A stretch of 19,989 nucleotides of DNA from JAEUMW01 sp039807745 (GTDB taxonomy: Bacteria > Pseudomonadota > Gammaproteobacteria > Burkholderiales > JAEUMW01). The notes under the pieces were generated by a model. That model searched no databases. It was not told the DNA's origin and was given only the letters and a program-made list of their open reading frames with translations. Below, in pieces: positions 14,186 through 19,989 of the stretch (its first letter is position 1; the number at the start of each line of letters is the position of its first letter). Made by a program: the position numbers and the translations under genes. The stretch lies in contig JBDHRV010000059.1 of the NCBI GenBank assembly GCA_039807745.1, forward strand, positions 1 through 19,989, read 5' to 3'.

Positions 14186-15081
14186 CAGAGTCCGAGCCGC
14201 TCCCAGAAGCTCCTGGCGCGAGGCTTCTCGAAGAAGGTGTGCTGGATCTCGATTTCTTCGCCGGGCTTGAGATCGACCTGTACGTTCCGGCTCGGATGCC
14301 CCGCGCGCTTGAGCTCGACCGTGTGCCGCCCCGCAGGCAGCTCCAGCGTCTTGAGGGGCGGTGCCATGCCCTTGTAGGCGCTGTCCACGATCACTTCCGC
14401 CACGGGTCGGACCGCGAGCCGGACGATGCCGGGCTGCCGCTTCGCCTCGATGATCTTCTTCGCCTCGCGCGCGCCGAATCCGCCCGCGATCACGAGGGCC
14501 GCGGCGGCCAATGCGGCGAGGAGAGCGCGCCGGCCGATCCACACGCCTTTGGATGTGGCGGGACTCGACGCGGGTTCGAACAGGAAAATCTCGTGGGCGC
14601 GGATGGCACTGTCGGTGCGCGTTCCGATCGGCCGGAAGTCCGGGTCGGCGGCGGCGTCGCGAAACGCGCGCGAAGCGACGATCTGGCCGGGCTCGGCAAA
14701 GCCTGCAAGGGTCTCGGCCACCGCGATGCCATCACCCGTGACGCCGATCGCGCCGCCTGCCTCGGCGAGCTGAACCGGTCCGCGGTTGAGCGCGGCATGC
14801 AGCGGGCAGCCCGGCACGTCGTTATGAGGGAAGAGCGCGGGGCGCACCGCGCGGGCGGTCGAGAGTGCGGCGCCGGGGTCGCCCAGGAACACCACCGCCG
14901 TGCCGGCGGCCGTGTCGACCACGATCCGGTCGGCCGGCGCCAGGTGGCCGATTGCCGAAGCGAGCAGGGTGTTCAGGCGTTCGCGCAGCGCGAGCTGCTC
15001 GCGGGTCGGGCGCTTGGGGTAGGCGTGAATGCCGAGGACGAGCGTGTCGGCGATGACGGTCCGGGCCGTGGCCTCGGTCAT
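14185..15081 (-). CDS. Degenerate nucleotide-cyclase-fold protein with TM helix and PEGA-like domain
   Basis: A 298-residue protein in three parts. Residues 10-170 look like a class III nucleotidyl-cyclase homology domain: IADTLVLGIHAYPKRP, then VVDTAAGTAVVFLGDPGAAL, then LHAALNRGPVQL, and IGVTGDGIAVAETLAGFAEP followed by GQIVAS. Catalytic residues appear lost: the usual GDG metal site is AAG (58-60), and the usual N-x-A-x-R is A-V-A-E-T (120-124). A single helix follows (about 185-204), then a PEGA-like domain (about 218-282: VRLAVRPVAEVIVDSAYKGM, LPAGRHTVELKRAGH, PGEEIEIQHTF). With the N-terminus inside, PEGA would be periplasmic. Start: ATG 15081 gives the expected N-terminus but lacks a nearby Shine-Dalgarno; a TTG at 15117 extends the frame by 12 residues. 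It overlaps the kinase start, so it is probably that kinase's partner or sensor (inference). Confidence 0.8.
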   Translation of the reverse strand: MTEATARTVIADTLVLGIHAYPKRPTREQLALRERLNTLLASAIGHLAPADRIVVDTAAGTAVVFLGDPGAALSTARAVRPALFPHNDVPGCPLHAALNRGPVQLAEAGGAIGVTGDGIAVAETLAGFAEPGQIVASRAFRDAAADPDFRPIGTRTDSAIRAHEIFLFEPASSPATSKGVWIGRRALLAALAAAALVIAGGFGAREAKKIIEAKRQPGIVRLAVRPVAEVIVDSAYKGMAPPLKTLELPAGRHTVELKRAGHPSRNVQVDLKPGEEIEIQHTFFEKPRARSFWERLGL

Positions 15082-15127
15082 GACAGGGCGGGTGGCGGGG
15101 TGCTGCTCCCTCCTCAACCGCGGCGCG

Positions 15128-17200
15128 TCAGCTCACCTTCATGCCTGGCTTTGCGCCGGTGTCCGGGCCGAGAAGGTAGAGGCCCGGGCCGTCGCCCGAG
15201 GCAGCAAGGACCATGCCCTGAGAGGTCCCGAACTTCATCTTGCGCGGAGCCAGGTTGGCGACCATGACCGTGAGCCGCCCGTTCAGGAGCGCAGGGTCGT
15301 AGGCGGACTTGATGCCGGCGAACACCGTGCGCATCTCGCCGCCCAAGTCGAGCGTCAGCTTGAGCAGCTTGTCCGCGCCCTCGACGTGCTCGGCGCTCAC
15401 GATGCGCGCGATCCGCAGATCGACCTTCTCGAAGTCGTCGAGCGAGATCGTTCCCGCCCAGGGCTGCTGGTGCGCCCGAGCCTCGGCGTGGCGCTGCGGC
15501 GATTGGGGCGGCGCGTGCAGCGATTCGCGATTCGCGTCGACCAGGGCATGCACCTGCTTCGGGTCGATGCGGGTCATCAGGTGTCGATAGGGATCGATGG
15601 CGTGTGCGAGCAGCAGCGTGCCCACGTCGCGCCAGGCGAGGGGGGCAACCCGGAGAAAGTCCTCCACGCGCTCCGCGACCGACGGGAGCACGGGCTTCAG
15701 ATAGATGGTGAGCCAGCGAAAGACGTTGAGCACGACCGTGCACACCTCGTGCAGCTCGCCGGCCTGGTCCGGGCGCTTCGCGAGCTCCCAGGGTTTGCGC
15801 GCGTCGACGTAATGATTCGCCACGTCCGCGCAGCGCATGATCTCCCGCACCGCCTTGCCGAATTCGCGGCCCTCGAAGCTCGCCTGAATCACCTCTGCCG
15901 TGTCGCGGATCTCCTCCATCCAGGGCTCGATCGGAATGGTCTCTGCGAGTCGTCCGCCGAAACGGCTCGCGATGAACCCGGCGGCGCGACTCGCGATGTT
16001 GACGTACTTGCCGATCAGATCCGAGTTCACCCGGGCGACGAAATCGTCGAGGTTGAGGTCGATGTCCTCCATGGTCCCGTTCAACTTCGCCGCGTAGTAG
16101 TAGCGCAGCCATTCGGGGTTGAGTCCCTGCTTCAGGTAGCTTTCGGCGGTAATGAACGTCCCGCGGGACTTAGACATCTTCTCGCCGTTCACGGTGAGGA
16201 AGCCGTGAGCAAAGATCTTCGACGGCGTGCGGTAGCCGGCGAACTCCAGCATCGCCGGCCAGAAGAGCGCATGGAAGTAGAGGATGTCCTTGCCGATGAA
16301 GTGGACCAGCTCAGTGTCGTGGCCCGGGCGCAGAAAATCGGCGACCTCCAGGCGCGCGCCCTCGGCACGCTGTTGCGCGACGTAGTTCTGGAAGGCGCCG
16401 AAGTAGCCCACCGGCGCGTCGAGCCAGACGTAGAAGAACTTGGCGCCCTCGGTGCCCGGGATCGGAAAGCCGAAGTAGGGCGGATCGCGCGAGATGTCCC
16501 AATCGGTGAGCCTGTCGTCGCCTGCTTCGCCCAGCCACTCCTGCATCTTGTTCGACGCTTCGGGCTGCAAGCGGCCCGGCTCGCGCGTCCAGCGGCGCAG
16601 GAAGCTCACACAGTCGGGGTGCGCGAGGTGGAAGAAGTGATGTTGCGATGCCTTGCGGACGGGCGCTGCACCCGAGACGGCCGAATACGGGTGCTTGAGG
16701 TCGGTCGGCGCGTAGGTCGCGCCGCACACCTCGCAGGCGTCGCCGTACTGATCCTTCGCGCCGCATTTCGGACACTCGCCCTTGATGTAGCGGTCCGGCA
16801 GGAACATCTCCTTGACCGGGTCGTAGAACTGCTCCACCTCGCGCCGGACGATCAGCCCCCGGGCGTCGAGCGCGCGGTAGATCTCCTCGCAGAAGCTCCG
16901 GTTCTCGCGCGAATTGGTGGTGTAGTAATTGTCGAAATCGACGTGGAAGCCGTCGAAGTCGCGCTTGTGCTCGTGCCAGACACGCTCGATCAGCGCTTCC
17001 GGCGTGATGCCCTCCTTCTCGGCGCGCAGCATGATCGGCGTGCCGTGCGTGTCGTCGGCGCAGACGTAATGCACCTCGTGCCCGAGCATCTTCTGGAAGC
17101 GCACCCAGATGTCGGTCTGGATGTACTCGACCAGGTGCCCCAGGTGAATGGCGCCGTTGGCGTAGGGCAGGGCGGAGGTGACGAGGAGGCGGCGGGTCAT
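15128..17200 (-). CDS. metG: Methionyl-tRNA synthetase
   Basis: Class I aminoacyl-tRNA synthetase that charges tRNA-Met. The 690 residues include the HIGH-type motif HLGH (19-22) after LPYANGAI, the zinc knuckle Cys143/Cys146 and Cys156/Cys159, WDISRDPPYFGFPIPG, the KMSKS loop at 341-345, and a C-terminal tRNA-binding (EMAP-II/Trbp111-like) domain from about residue 586 (DDFEKVDLRIARIVSAEHVE, then VMVANLAPRKMKFGTSQGM). This is the E. coli-type dimeric MetRS length. I chose ATG 17200 because MTRRLLVTSALPYANG is the standard N-terminus; an in-frame ATG at 17266 would add 22 atypical residues and overlap the presumed promoter. It is divergent from apbC, and the cyclase-like/kinase/hyf genes follow on the same strand after only 46 bases. 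Confidence 0.97.
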   Translation of the reverse strand: MTRRLLVTSALPYANGAIHLGHLVEYIQTDIWVRFQKMLGHEVHYVCADDTHGTPIMLRAEKEGITPEALIERVWHEHKRDFDGFHVDFDNYYTTNSRENRSFCEEIYRALDARGLIVRREVEQFYDPVKEMFLPDRYIKGECPKCGAKDQYGDACEVCGATYAPTDLKHPYSAVSGAAPVRKASQHHFFHLAHPDCVSFLRRWTREPGRLQPEASNKMQEWLGEAGDDRLTDWDISRDPPYFGFPIPGTEGAKFFYVWLDAPVGYFGAFQNYVAQQRAEGARLEVADFLRPGHDTELVHFIGKDILYFHALFWPAMLEFAGYRTPSKIFAHGFLTVNGEKMSKSRGTFITAESYLKQGLNPEWLRYYYAAKLNGTMEDIDLNLDDFVARVNSDLIGKYVNIASRAAGFIASRFGGRLAETIPIEPWMEEIRDTAEVIQASFEGREFGKAVREIMRCADVANHYVDARKPWELAKRPDQAGELHEVCTVVLNVFRWLTIYLKPVLPSVAERVEDFLRVAPLAWRDVGTLLLAHAIDPYRHLMTRIDPKQVHALVDANRESLHAPPQSPQRHAEARAHQQPWAGTISLDDFEKVDLRIARIVSAEHVEGADKLLKLTLDLGGEMRTVFAGIKSAYDPALLNGRLTVMVANLAPRKMKFGTSQGMVLAASGDGPGLYLLGPDTGAKPGMKVS

Positions 17201-17225
17201 GAGCGGGCGGAACTTAAGGCTTTGA

Positions 17226-17231
17226 ATTGTA
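17226..17231 (-). promoter_or_regulatory. Putative metG -10 box
   Basis: TACAAT on the minus strand, 25 bases before the metG ATG, inside the only A/T-rich patch of the 137-base divergent spacer. No good -35 at 16-18 bases; a TTGCGA is present but 22 bases away. Tentative. Confidence 0.3.
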
Positions 17232-17295
17232 ACAAATGGGTAGAAAGAAGGGTTCGCAATCGACATCGCGCAGTGTCTGCCTCTTCACCGTCGAT

Positions 17296-17301
17296 TAGAA
17301 T
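17296..17301 (+). promoter_or_regulatory. Putative apbC -10 box
   Basis: TAGAAT on the plus strand, 36 bases before the apbC ATG, a fair sigma-70 -10 match. The hexamer 17 bases upstream (GTGTCT) is a poor -35. Tentative. Confidence 0.25.
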
Positions 17302-17337
17302 CCGGTCTCCCGCATCGCCCTCCCGAGGAAGCATCCC

Positions 17338-18426
17338 ATGACCATTTCCACCCTCCAGGTCGAGACCGCCCTGAAGGAACTCGTCGATCCCAATACCGGC
17401 AAGGACTTCATCGCGACCAAGTCGGCCAAGAACATCAAGGTCGACGGCAATAACATCTCGCTCGACATCCTGCTCGGCTATCCCGCAAAAAGCCAGATCG
17501 ACGGCATCCGCCGCCAGGTCATCGACCAGCTGAAGCGCATCCCCGGAGCCGGCAACGTGAGCGCGAACGTGTCGGTGAAGATCATCGCGCACGCCGTGCA
17601 GCGCGGTGTCAAGCTGATCCCCAACGTGAAGAACATCGTCGCCATCGCGTCCGGCAAGGGCGGTGTGGGCAAGTCGACGACCGCCGTGAACCTTGCCTTG
17701 GCGCTGGCGGCGGAGGGCGCGAGCGTCGGCGTGCTGGACGCCGACATCTACGGCCCGTCGCAGCCGATGATGCTCGGCATCGCCGGACGACCCGAGTCGG
17801 TGGACGGCAAGACCATCGAGCCGATGGAGGGGCACGGCGTCCAGGCCATGTCGATCGGCTTCCTGATCGAAGTGGACACGCCGATGGTGTGGCGCGGGCC
17901 GATGGTGACCCAGGCGCTGGAGCAGCTCCTGACCGACACCCGCTGGCGCGAGATCGATTACCTGGTCGTGGACATGCCGCCCGGCACCGGGGACATCCAG
18001 TTGACGCTGGCGCAGAAGGTCCCGGTAACGGGTGCCGTGATCGTGACCACCCCCCAGGACATTGCGCTCATCGACGCGCGCAAGGGCTTCAAGATGTTCG
18101 AGAAGGTGAGCATTCCGATCCTGGGCGTGGTGGAGAACATGAGCCTTCACATCTGTCCCAACTGCGGCCACGAGTCCCACATCTTCGGCAGCGGCGGCGG
18201 CGCGCAGATGTGCAAGGACTTCGGGGTCGATCTGCTCGGTTCGCTGCCGCTCGACATCGGCATCCGCGAGCAGGCCGATTCGGGCATGCCGACCGTGGTG
18301 TCCGATCCGGACGGGCGCATCGCGCAGATCTACAAGCAGATCGCGCGGCGCATCGCGGTCAAGATCGCGGACCAGGCGCGGGACATGACCTCCGCATTCC
18401 CGAAGATCGTCATCCAGAACACTTGA
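17338..18426 (+). CDS. apbC: Mrp/ApbC/NBP35 iron-sulfur cluster carrier ATPase
   Basis: A 362-residue cytosolic P-loop ATPase that binds and delivers [4Fe-4S] clusters to apoproteins. An N-terminal MIP18/DUF59-like domain (about 1-85) precedes the ATPase domain with deviant Walker A GKGGVGKST (106-114), DADIYGPSQPMMLG (134-147), VVDMPPGTGDIQLTL (210-224), and the cluster-bridging CxxC at Cys273/Cys276 (HICPNCGHES). Length and layout match bacterial ApbC. The ATG has GAGGAA 7 bases upstream. It is divergent from metG and followed by dcd after 59 bases, an arrangement I associate with Betaproteobacteria. A client relationship with HyfI or other Fe-S proteins is possible but not indicated specifically. 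Confidence 0.96.
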   Translation: MTISTLQVETALKELVDPNTGKDFIATKSAKNIKVDGNNISLDILLGYPAKSQIDGIRRQVIDQLKRIPGAGNVSANVSVKIIAHAVQRGVKLIPNVKNIVAIASGKGGVGKSTTAVNLALALAAEGASVGVLDADIYGPSQPMMLGIAGRPESVDGKTIEPMEGHGVQAMSIGFLIEVDTPMVWRGPMVTQALEQLLTDTRWREIDYLVVDMPPGTGDIQLTLAQKVPVTGAVIVTTPQDIALIDARKGFKMFEKVSIPILGVVENMSLHICPNCGHESHIFGSGGGAQMCKDFGVDLLGSLPLDIGIREQADSGMPTVVSDPDGRIAQIYKQIARRIAVKIADQARDMTSAFPKIVIQNT

Positions 18427-18427
18427 G

Positions 18428-18478
18428 GCGAAGGCCGCGGTGCGCCCGCGAGCTTTCCGCCCCAGCAACCGCCTTCGC
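18428..18478 (+). promoter_or_regulatory. Inverted repeat in apbC-dcd spacer
   Basis: An 8-bp perfect repeat GCGAAGGC (18428-18435) / GCCTTCGC (18471-18478) encloses a second hairpin, CGCGG-TGCGC-CCGCG (18436-18450), stacked directly on the 5' arm. The 3' arm ends 7 bases before the dcd ATG, where a ribosome-binding site should be, and no Shine-Dalgarno is visible. This suggests a structured leader limiting dcd translation or processing the mRNA (inference). Confidence 0.4.
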
Positions 18479-18485
18479 AACTTAC

Positions 18486-19058
18486 ATGAGCATCAAGTCC
18501 GACCGCTGGATCCGCCGCATGGCGGAGGAACACCGCATGATCGCGCCGTTCGAGCCGAACCAGGTCAAGGAGGTCGACGGTCGTCGGGTGGTGTCGTACG
18601 GCACATCGAGCTACGGCTACGACATACGGTGCTCCGAGGAATTCAAGCTCTTCACCGACATCAACACGACGATCGTCGACCCCAAGAGCTTCGACCCGAA
18701 GTCCTTCGTCGACGTGAAGGGTCCGTCCTGCATCATTCCGCCCAACTCCTTCGCGCTCGCGCGTACCGTCGAGTACTTCCGCATCCCGCGCAACGTGCTG
18801 ACGATCTGCCTCGGCAAGTCGACGTACGCACGCTGCGGCATCATCGTGAACGTGACGCCCCTGGAGCCGGAGTGGGAAGGCTTCGTCACCCTCGAGTTCT
18901 CGAACACGACACCGCTGCCGGCGCGCATTTACGCGAACGAAGGCGTTGCGCAGGTGATCTTCCTCGAGGCCGACGCGAGCGACGTGTGCGAGACGTCCTA
19001 CCGCGACCGGGGCGGCAAGTACCAGGGTCAGCGCGGCGTGACGCTGCCCAAGATGTAA
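18486..19058 (+). CDS. dcd: dCTP deaminase
   Basis: A 190-residue cytosolic enzyme that deaminates dCTP to dUTP, feeding dTMP synthesis. Family marks: MSIKSDRWIRRMAEEHRMI at the N-terminus, the VSYGTSSYGYDIRC strand, LGKSTYARCGIIVNVTPLEP with nucleotide-binding Ser112 and Arg116, and EWEGFVTLEFSNTTPLPARI with the catalytic Glu137. EGVAQVIFLEA and GGKYQGQRGVTLPKM end the protein as in other proteobacterial Dcd. Length (188-193 usual) is complete. It is the monofunctional proteobacterial form by its close fit to E. coli-like Dcd. A frame that starts earlier inside apbC and runs in is not a separate gene. It has no obvious Shine-Dalgarno, and the upstream spacer can fold. Confidence 0.96.
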   Translation: MSIKSDRWIRRMAEEHRMIAPFEPNQVKEVDGRRVVSYGTSSYGYDIRCSEEFKLFTDINTTIVDPKSFDPKSFVDVKGPSCIIPPNSFALARTVEYFRIPRNVLTICLGKSTYARCGIIVNVTPLEPEWEGFVTLEFSNTTPLPARIYANEGVAQVIFLEADASDVCETSYRDRGGKYQGQRGVTLPKM

Positions 19059-19089
19059 CGACGCCGGGCCGTTCGCAGGGCAGGCGTCG
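19059..19089 (+). promoter_or_regulatory. Inverted repeat between dcd and the decarboxylase gene
   Basis: CGACGCC (19059-19065) directly after the dcd stop pairs with GGCGTCG (19083-19089), directly before the GTG at 19091; loop 17 bases. The 3' arm includes the only AGG-type ribosome-binding candidate of the next gene. There is no T-tract, so control of initiation is likelier than termination. Confidence 0.35.
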
Positions 19090-19090
19090 C

Positions 19091-19989
19091 GTGGTTCCGA
19101 GTGTCGATCCGACCCGCTGCGCCGATGCAGATGGCGCCGGCTTGAGTTTCCGGAAGGTGCGCGACGCGCTCGCGGCGGGCTACCACGGGCCCTTGCTGCT
19201 CCTCGACCTGGACCTCGTGCGCGCCAAGGCACGGCGCTTCCACAGCGCGATGCCGCGGGTGCGGCCGCACTACGCCGTCAAGGCCAATCCGCATCGCGCA
19301 GTGCTGAAAGCGCTCCATGACGAGAGGGTCGCCTTCGAGATCGCATCGGCAGGCGAGCTGGATCTGCTGATGGACCTCTGCGTGCCGGCGCGCGAGGTCT
19401 TCTATTCGAACCCGGTCAGGTGCCGGGAGCACCTCGCGCACGCGGTGCGGTGCGGCGTCGAATGGTTCGTGGTCGACAGCGTCGACGAACTGCGCAAGGT
19501 GGCCGCCGTGAAGTCCGACGCGAAGCTCTGTCTGCGCGTCGATATGCCCAACACGGACAGCGAATGGCCGCTCGCGGGCAAGTTCGGCGCGACTCCCGAC
19601 GTGGTACGCGAGGTCGTTGCGGCGGCGGTCTGCCTGGGCGCCGATCTCGCGGGCGTGAGCTTCCACGTCGGGTCGCAGTGCCTGAATCCCGAGAGCTGGC
19701 GACTCGGCATCGAGCGGGCGCAAGCGACGCTGTTGGAGATGCGCTCGGCGGGCCTGCGCCCGCGGCTGCTCGACATCGGCGGTGGCTTCCCGGTGCGCTA
19801 TGCACGGCCGGTCCCGAGCATCGAAGCGATCGGCGCGATCGTGGCCGACGCGCTCGCGGAGGTGCCGCCAGACGTGACGGTGATAGCCGAGCCCGGCCGG
19901 TTTCTGGTCTCTGACGCGGCCTGCTTCGTGTGCCGCGTGATCGGCACGGCGACCCGCAAGGGTCGGCGCTGGATGTACTGGGACGCCGG
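19091..19989 (+). CDS. Ornithine decarboxylase family (PLP, fold type III), C-terminus cut by window edge
   Basis: The first 299 residues of a PLP-dependent Orn/Lys/Arg/DAP decarboxylase, with the alanine-racemase-like barrel at the N-terminus. Motifs: LLLLDLDLVRAKARRFHSAM, the PLP-binding lysine in HYAVKANP (Lys64), FEIASAGELDLL, VFYSNPVRCREHL, WFVVDSVDELRKV, LAGKFGAT, GVSFHVGSQ, the phosphate-binding LDIGGGFPVRY, and AEPGRFLV. FYSNP...F-V-DS-EL fits ornithine decarboxylase better than diaminopimelate decarboxylase. The C-terminal beta domain with the second active-site residues is outside the window, so the substrate cannot be fixed. The start is tentative: GTG 19091 has a weak AGG 6 bases upstream and follows the dcd stop by 32 bases; TTG 19142 is an alternative. 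Likely role: putrescine or polyamine synthesis. Confidence 0.88.
   Translation, partial: MVPSVDPTRCADADGAGLSFRKVRDALAAGYHGPLLLLDLDLVRAKARRFHSAMPRVRPHYAVKANPHRAVLKALHDERVAFEIASAGELDLLMDLCVPAREVFYSNPVRCREHLAHAVRCGVEWFVVDSVDELRKVAAVKSDAKLCLRVDMPNTDSEWPLAGKFGATPDVVREVVAAAVCLGADLAGVSFHVGSQCLNPESWRLGIERAQATLLEMRSAGLRPRLLDIGGGFPVRYARPVPSIEAIGAIVADALAEVPPDVTVIAEPGRFLVSDAACFVCRVIGTATRKGRRWMYWDA

Noticed and set aside
14186..14542. N-terminal extension of the kinase gene
   Set aside because: The frame lies inside the PEGA gene in another phase; the kinase domain starts normally from the ATG at 14185.
15029..17341. A 770-residue plus-strand open frame
   Set aside because: Antisense to metG throughout; composition is that of a mirror frame, and metG is unambiguous.
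17197..18480. A 427-residue minus-strand open frame
   Set aside because: Antisense to apbC, whose Walker A and CxxC motifs establish the coding strand.
1..19989. CRISPR array, tRNA or rRNA genes, insertion sequences
   Set aside because: Looked for regularly spaced direct repeats, cloverleaf-like segments and transposase motifs; none found.

Overview
The window looks like a piece of the chromosome of a GC-rich betaproteobacterium, probably from an uncultured or poorly sampled lineage. This rests on strongly GC-biased codon use, the divergent metG / apbC-dcd-decarboxylase layout that I recall from Burkholderiales and Nitrosomonadales-type genomes, and the overall protein flavour. No rRNA, tRNA, insertion sequence, phage gene or CRISPR array is visible. 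No stretch over 300 bases lacks a gene.

Layout. (1) Bases 1-4748 are an assorted metabolic and transport region: a truncated acylphosphatase (minus), a VOC/glyoxalase-fold protein and an aldo/keto reductase (plus), then a TAXI-type periplasmic solute-binding protein and a DctA-type dicarboxylate symporter (minus), and a small FmdB-type zinc-ribbon protein (plus). It closes with a palindromic repeat between convergent genes. (2) Bases 4752-15081 are one long run of minus-strand genes. In transcription order they are a protein with a degenerate nucleotide-cyclase fold, one membrane helix and a PEGA-like domain; a membrane-anchored Ser/Thr protein kinase; six genes for a complex-I-like membrane complex in the order hyfB-hyfC-hyfE-hyfF-hyfG-hyfI; and a secreted trypsin-like protease. 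(3) Bases 15128-17200 are metG on the minus strand, directly upstream of and possibly co-transcribed with block 2. (4) From 17338 onward the plus strand carries apbC (mrp), dcd and a truncated ornithine-decarboxylase-family gene.

The most notable system is the Hyf-like complex together with its signalling genes. The large subunit (hyfG) keeps the fold of group 4 [NiFe] hydrogenases but has lost all four cysteines that bind nickel and iron: the positions of the two CxxC motifs now read Ser, Ser, Ser and Gly. The small subunit keeps its iron-sulfur cysteines, and both antiporter-like subunits keep the Glu and Lys residues of the proton path. No ferredoxin-like subunit (HyfA/HyfH type), HyfD, nickel-maturation gene or formate dehydrogenase is in view. 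This matches the 'energy-converting hydrogenase related' (Ehr) class, whose reaction is not established. The genes overlap or nearly abut, so they are probably translationally coupled. The kinase and cyclase-like genes also overlap (TGATG) and lie just upstream, suggesting, without proof, that the complex is controlled by phosphorylation.

Several short intergenic signals also stand out: a triple GTGAAC octamer between hyfE and hyfF that makes two 3-codon mini-ORFs before the true start; inverted repeats that could hide the ribosome-binding regions of dcd and of the decarboxylase gene; and a stem-loop between dctA and the TAXI gene.
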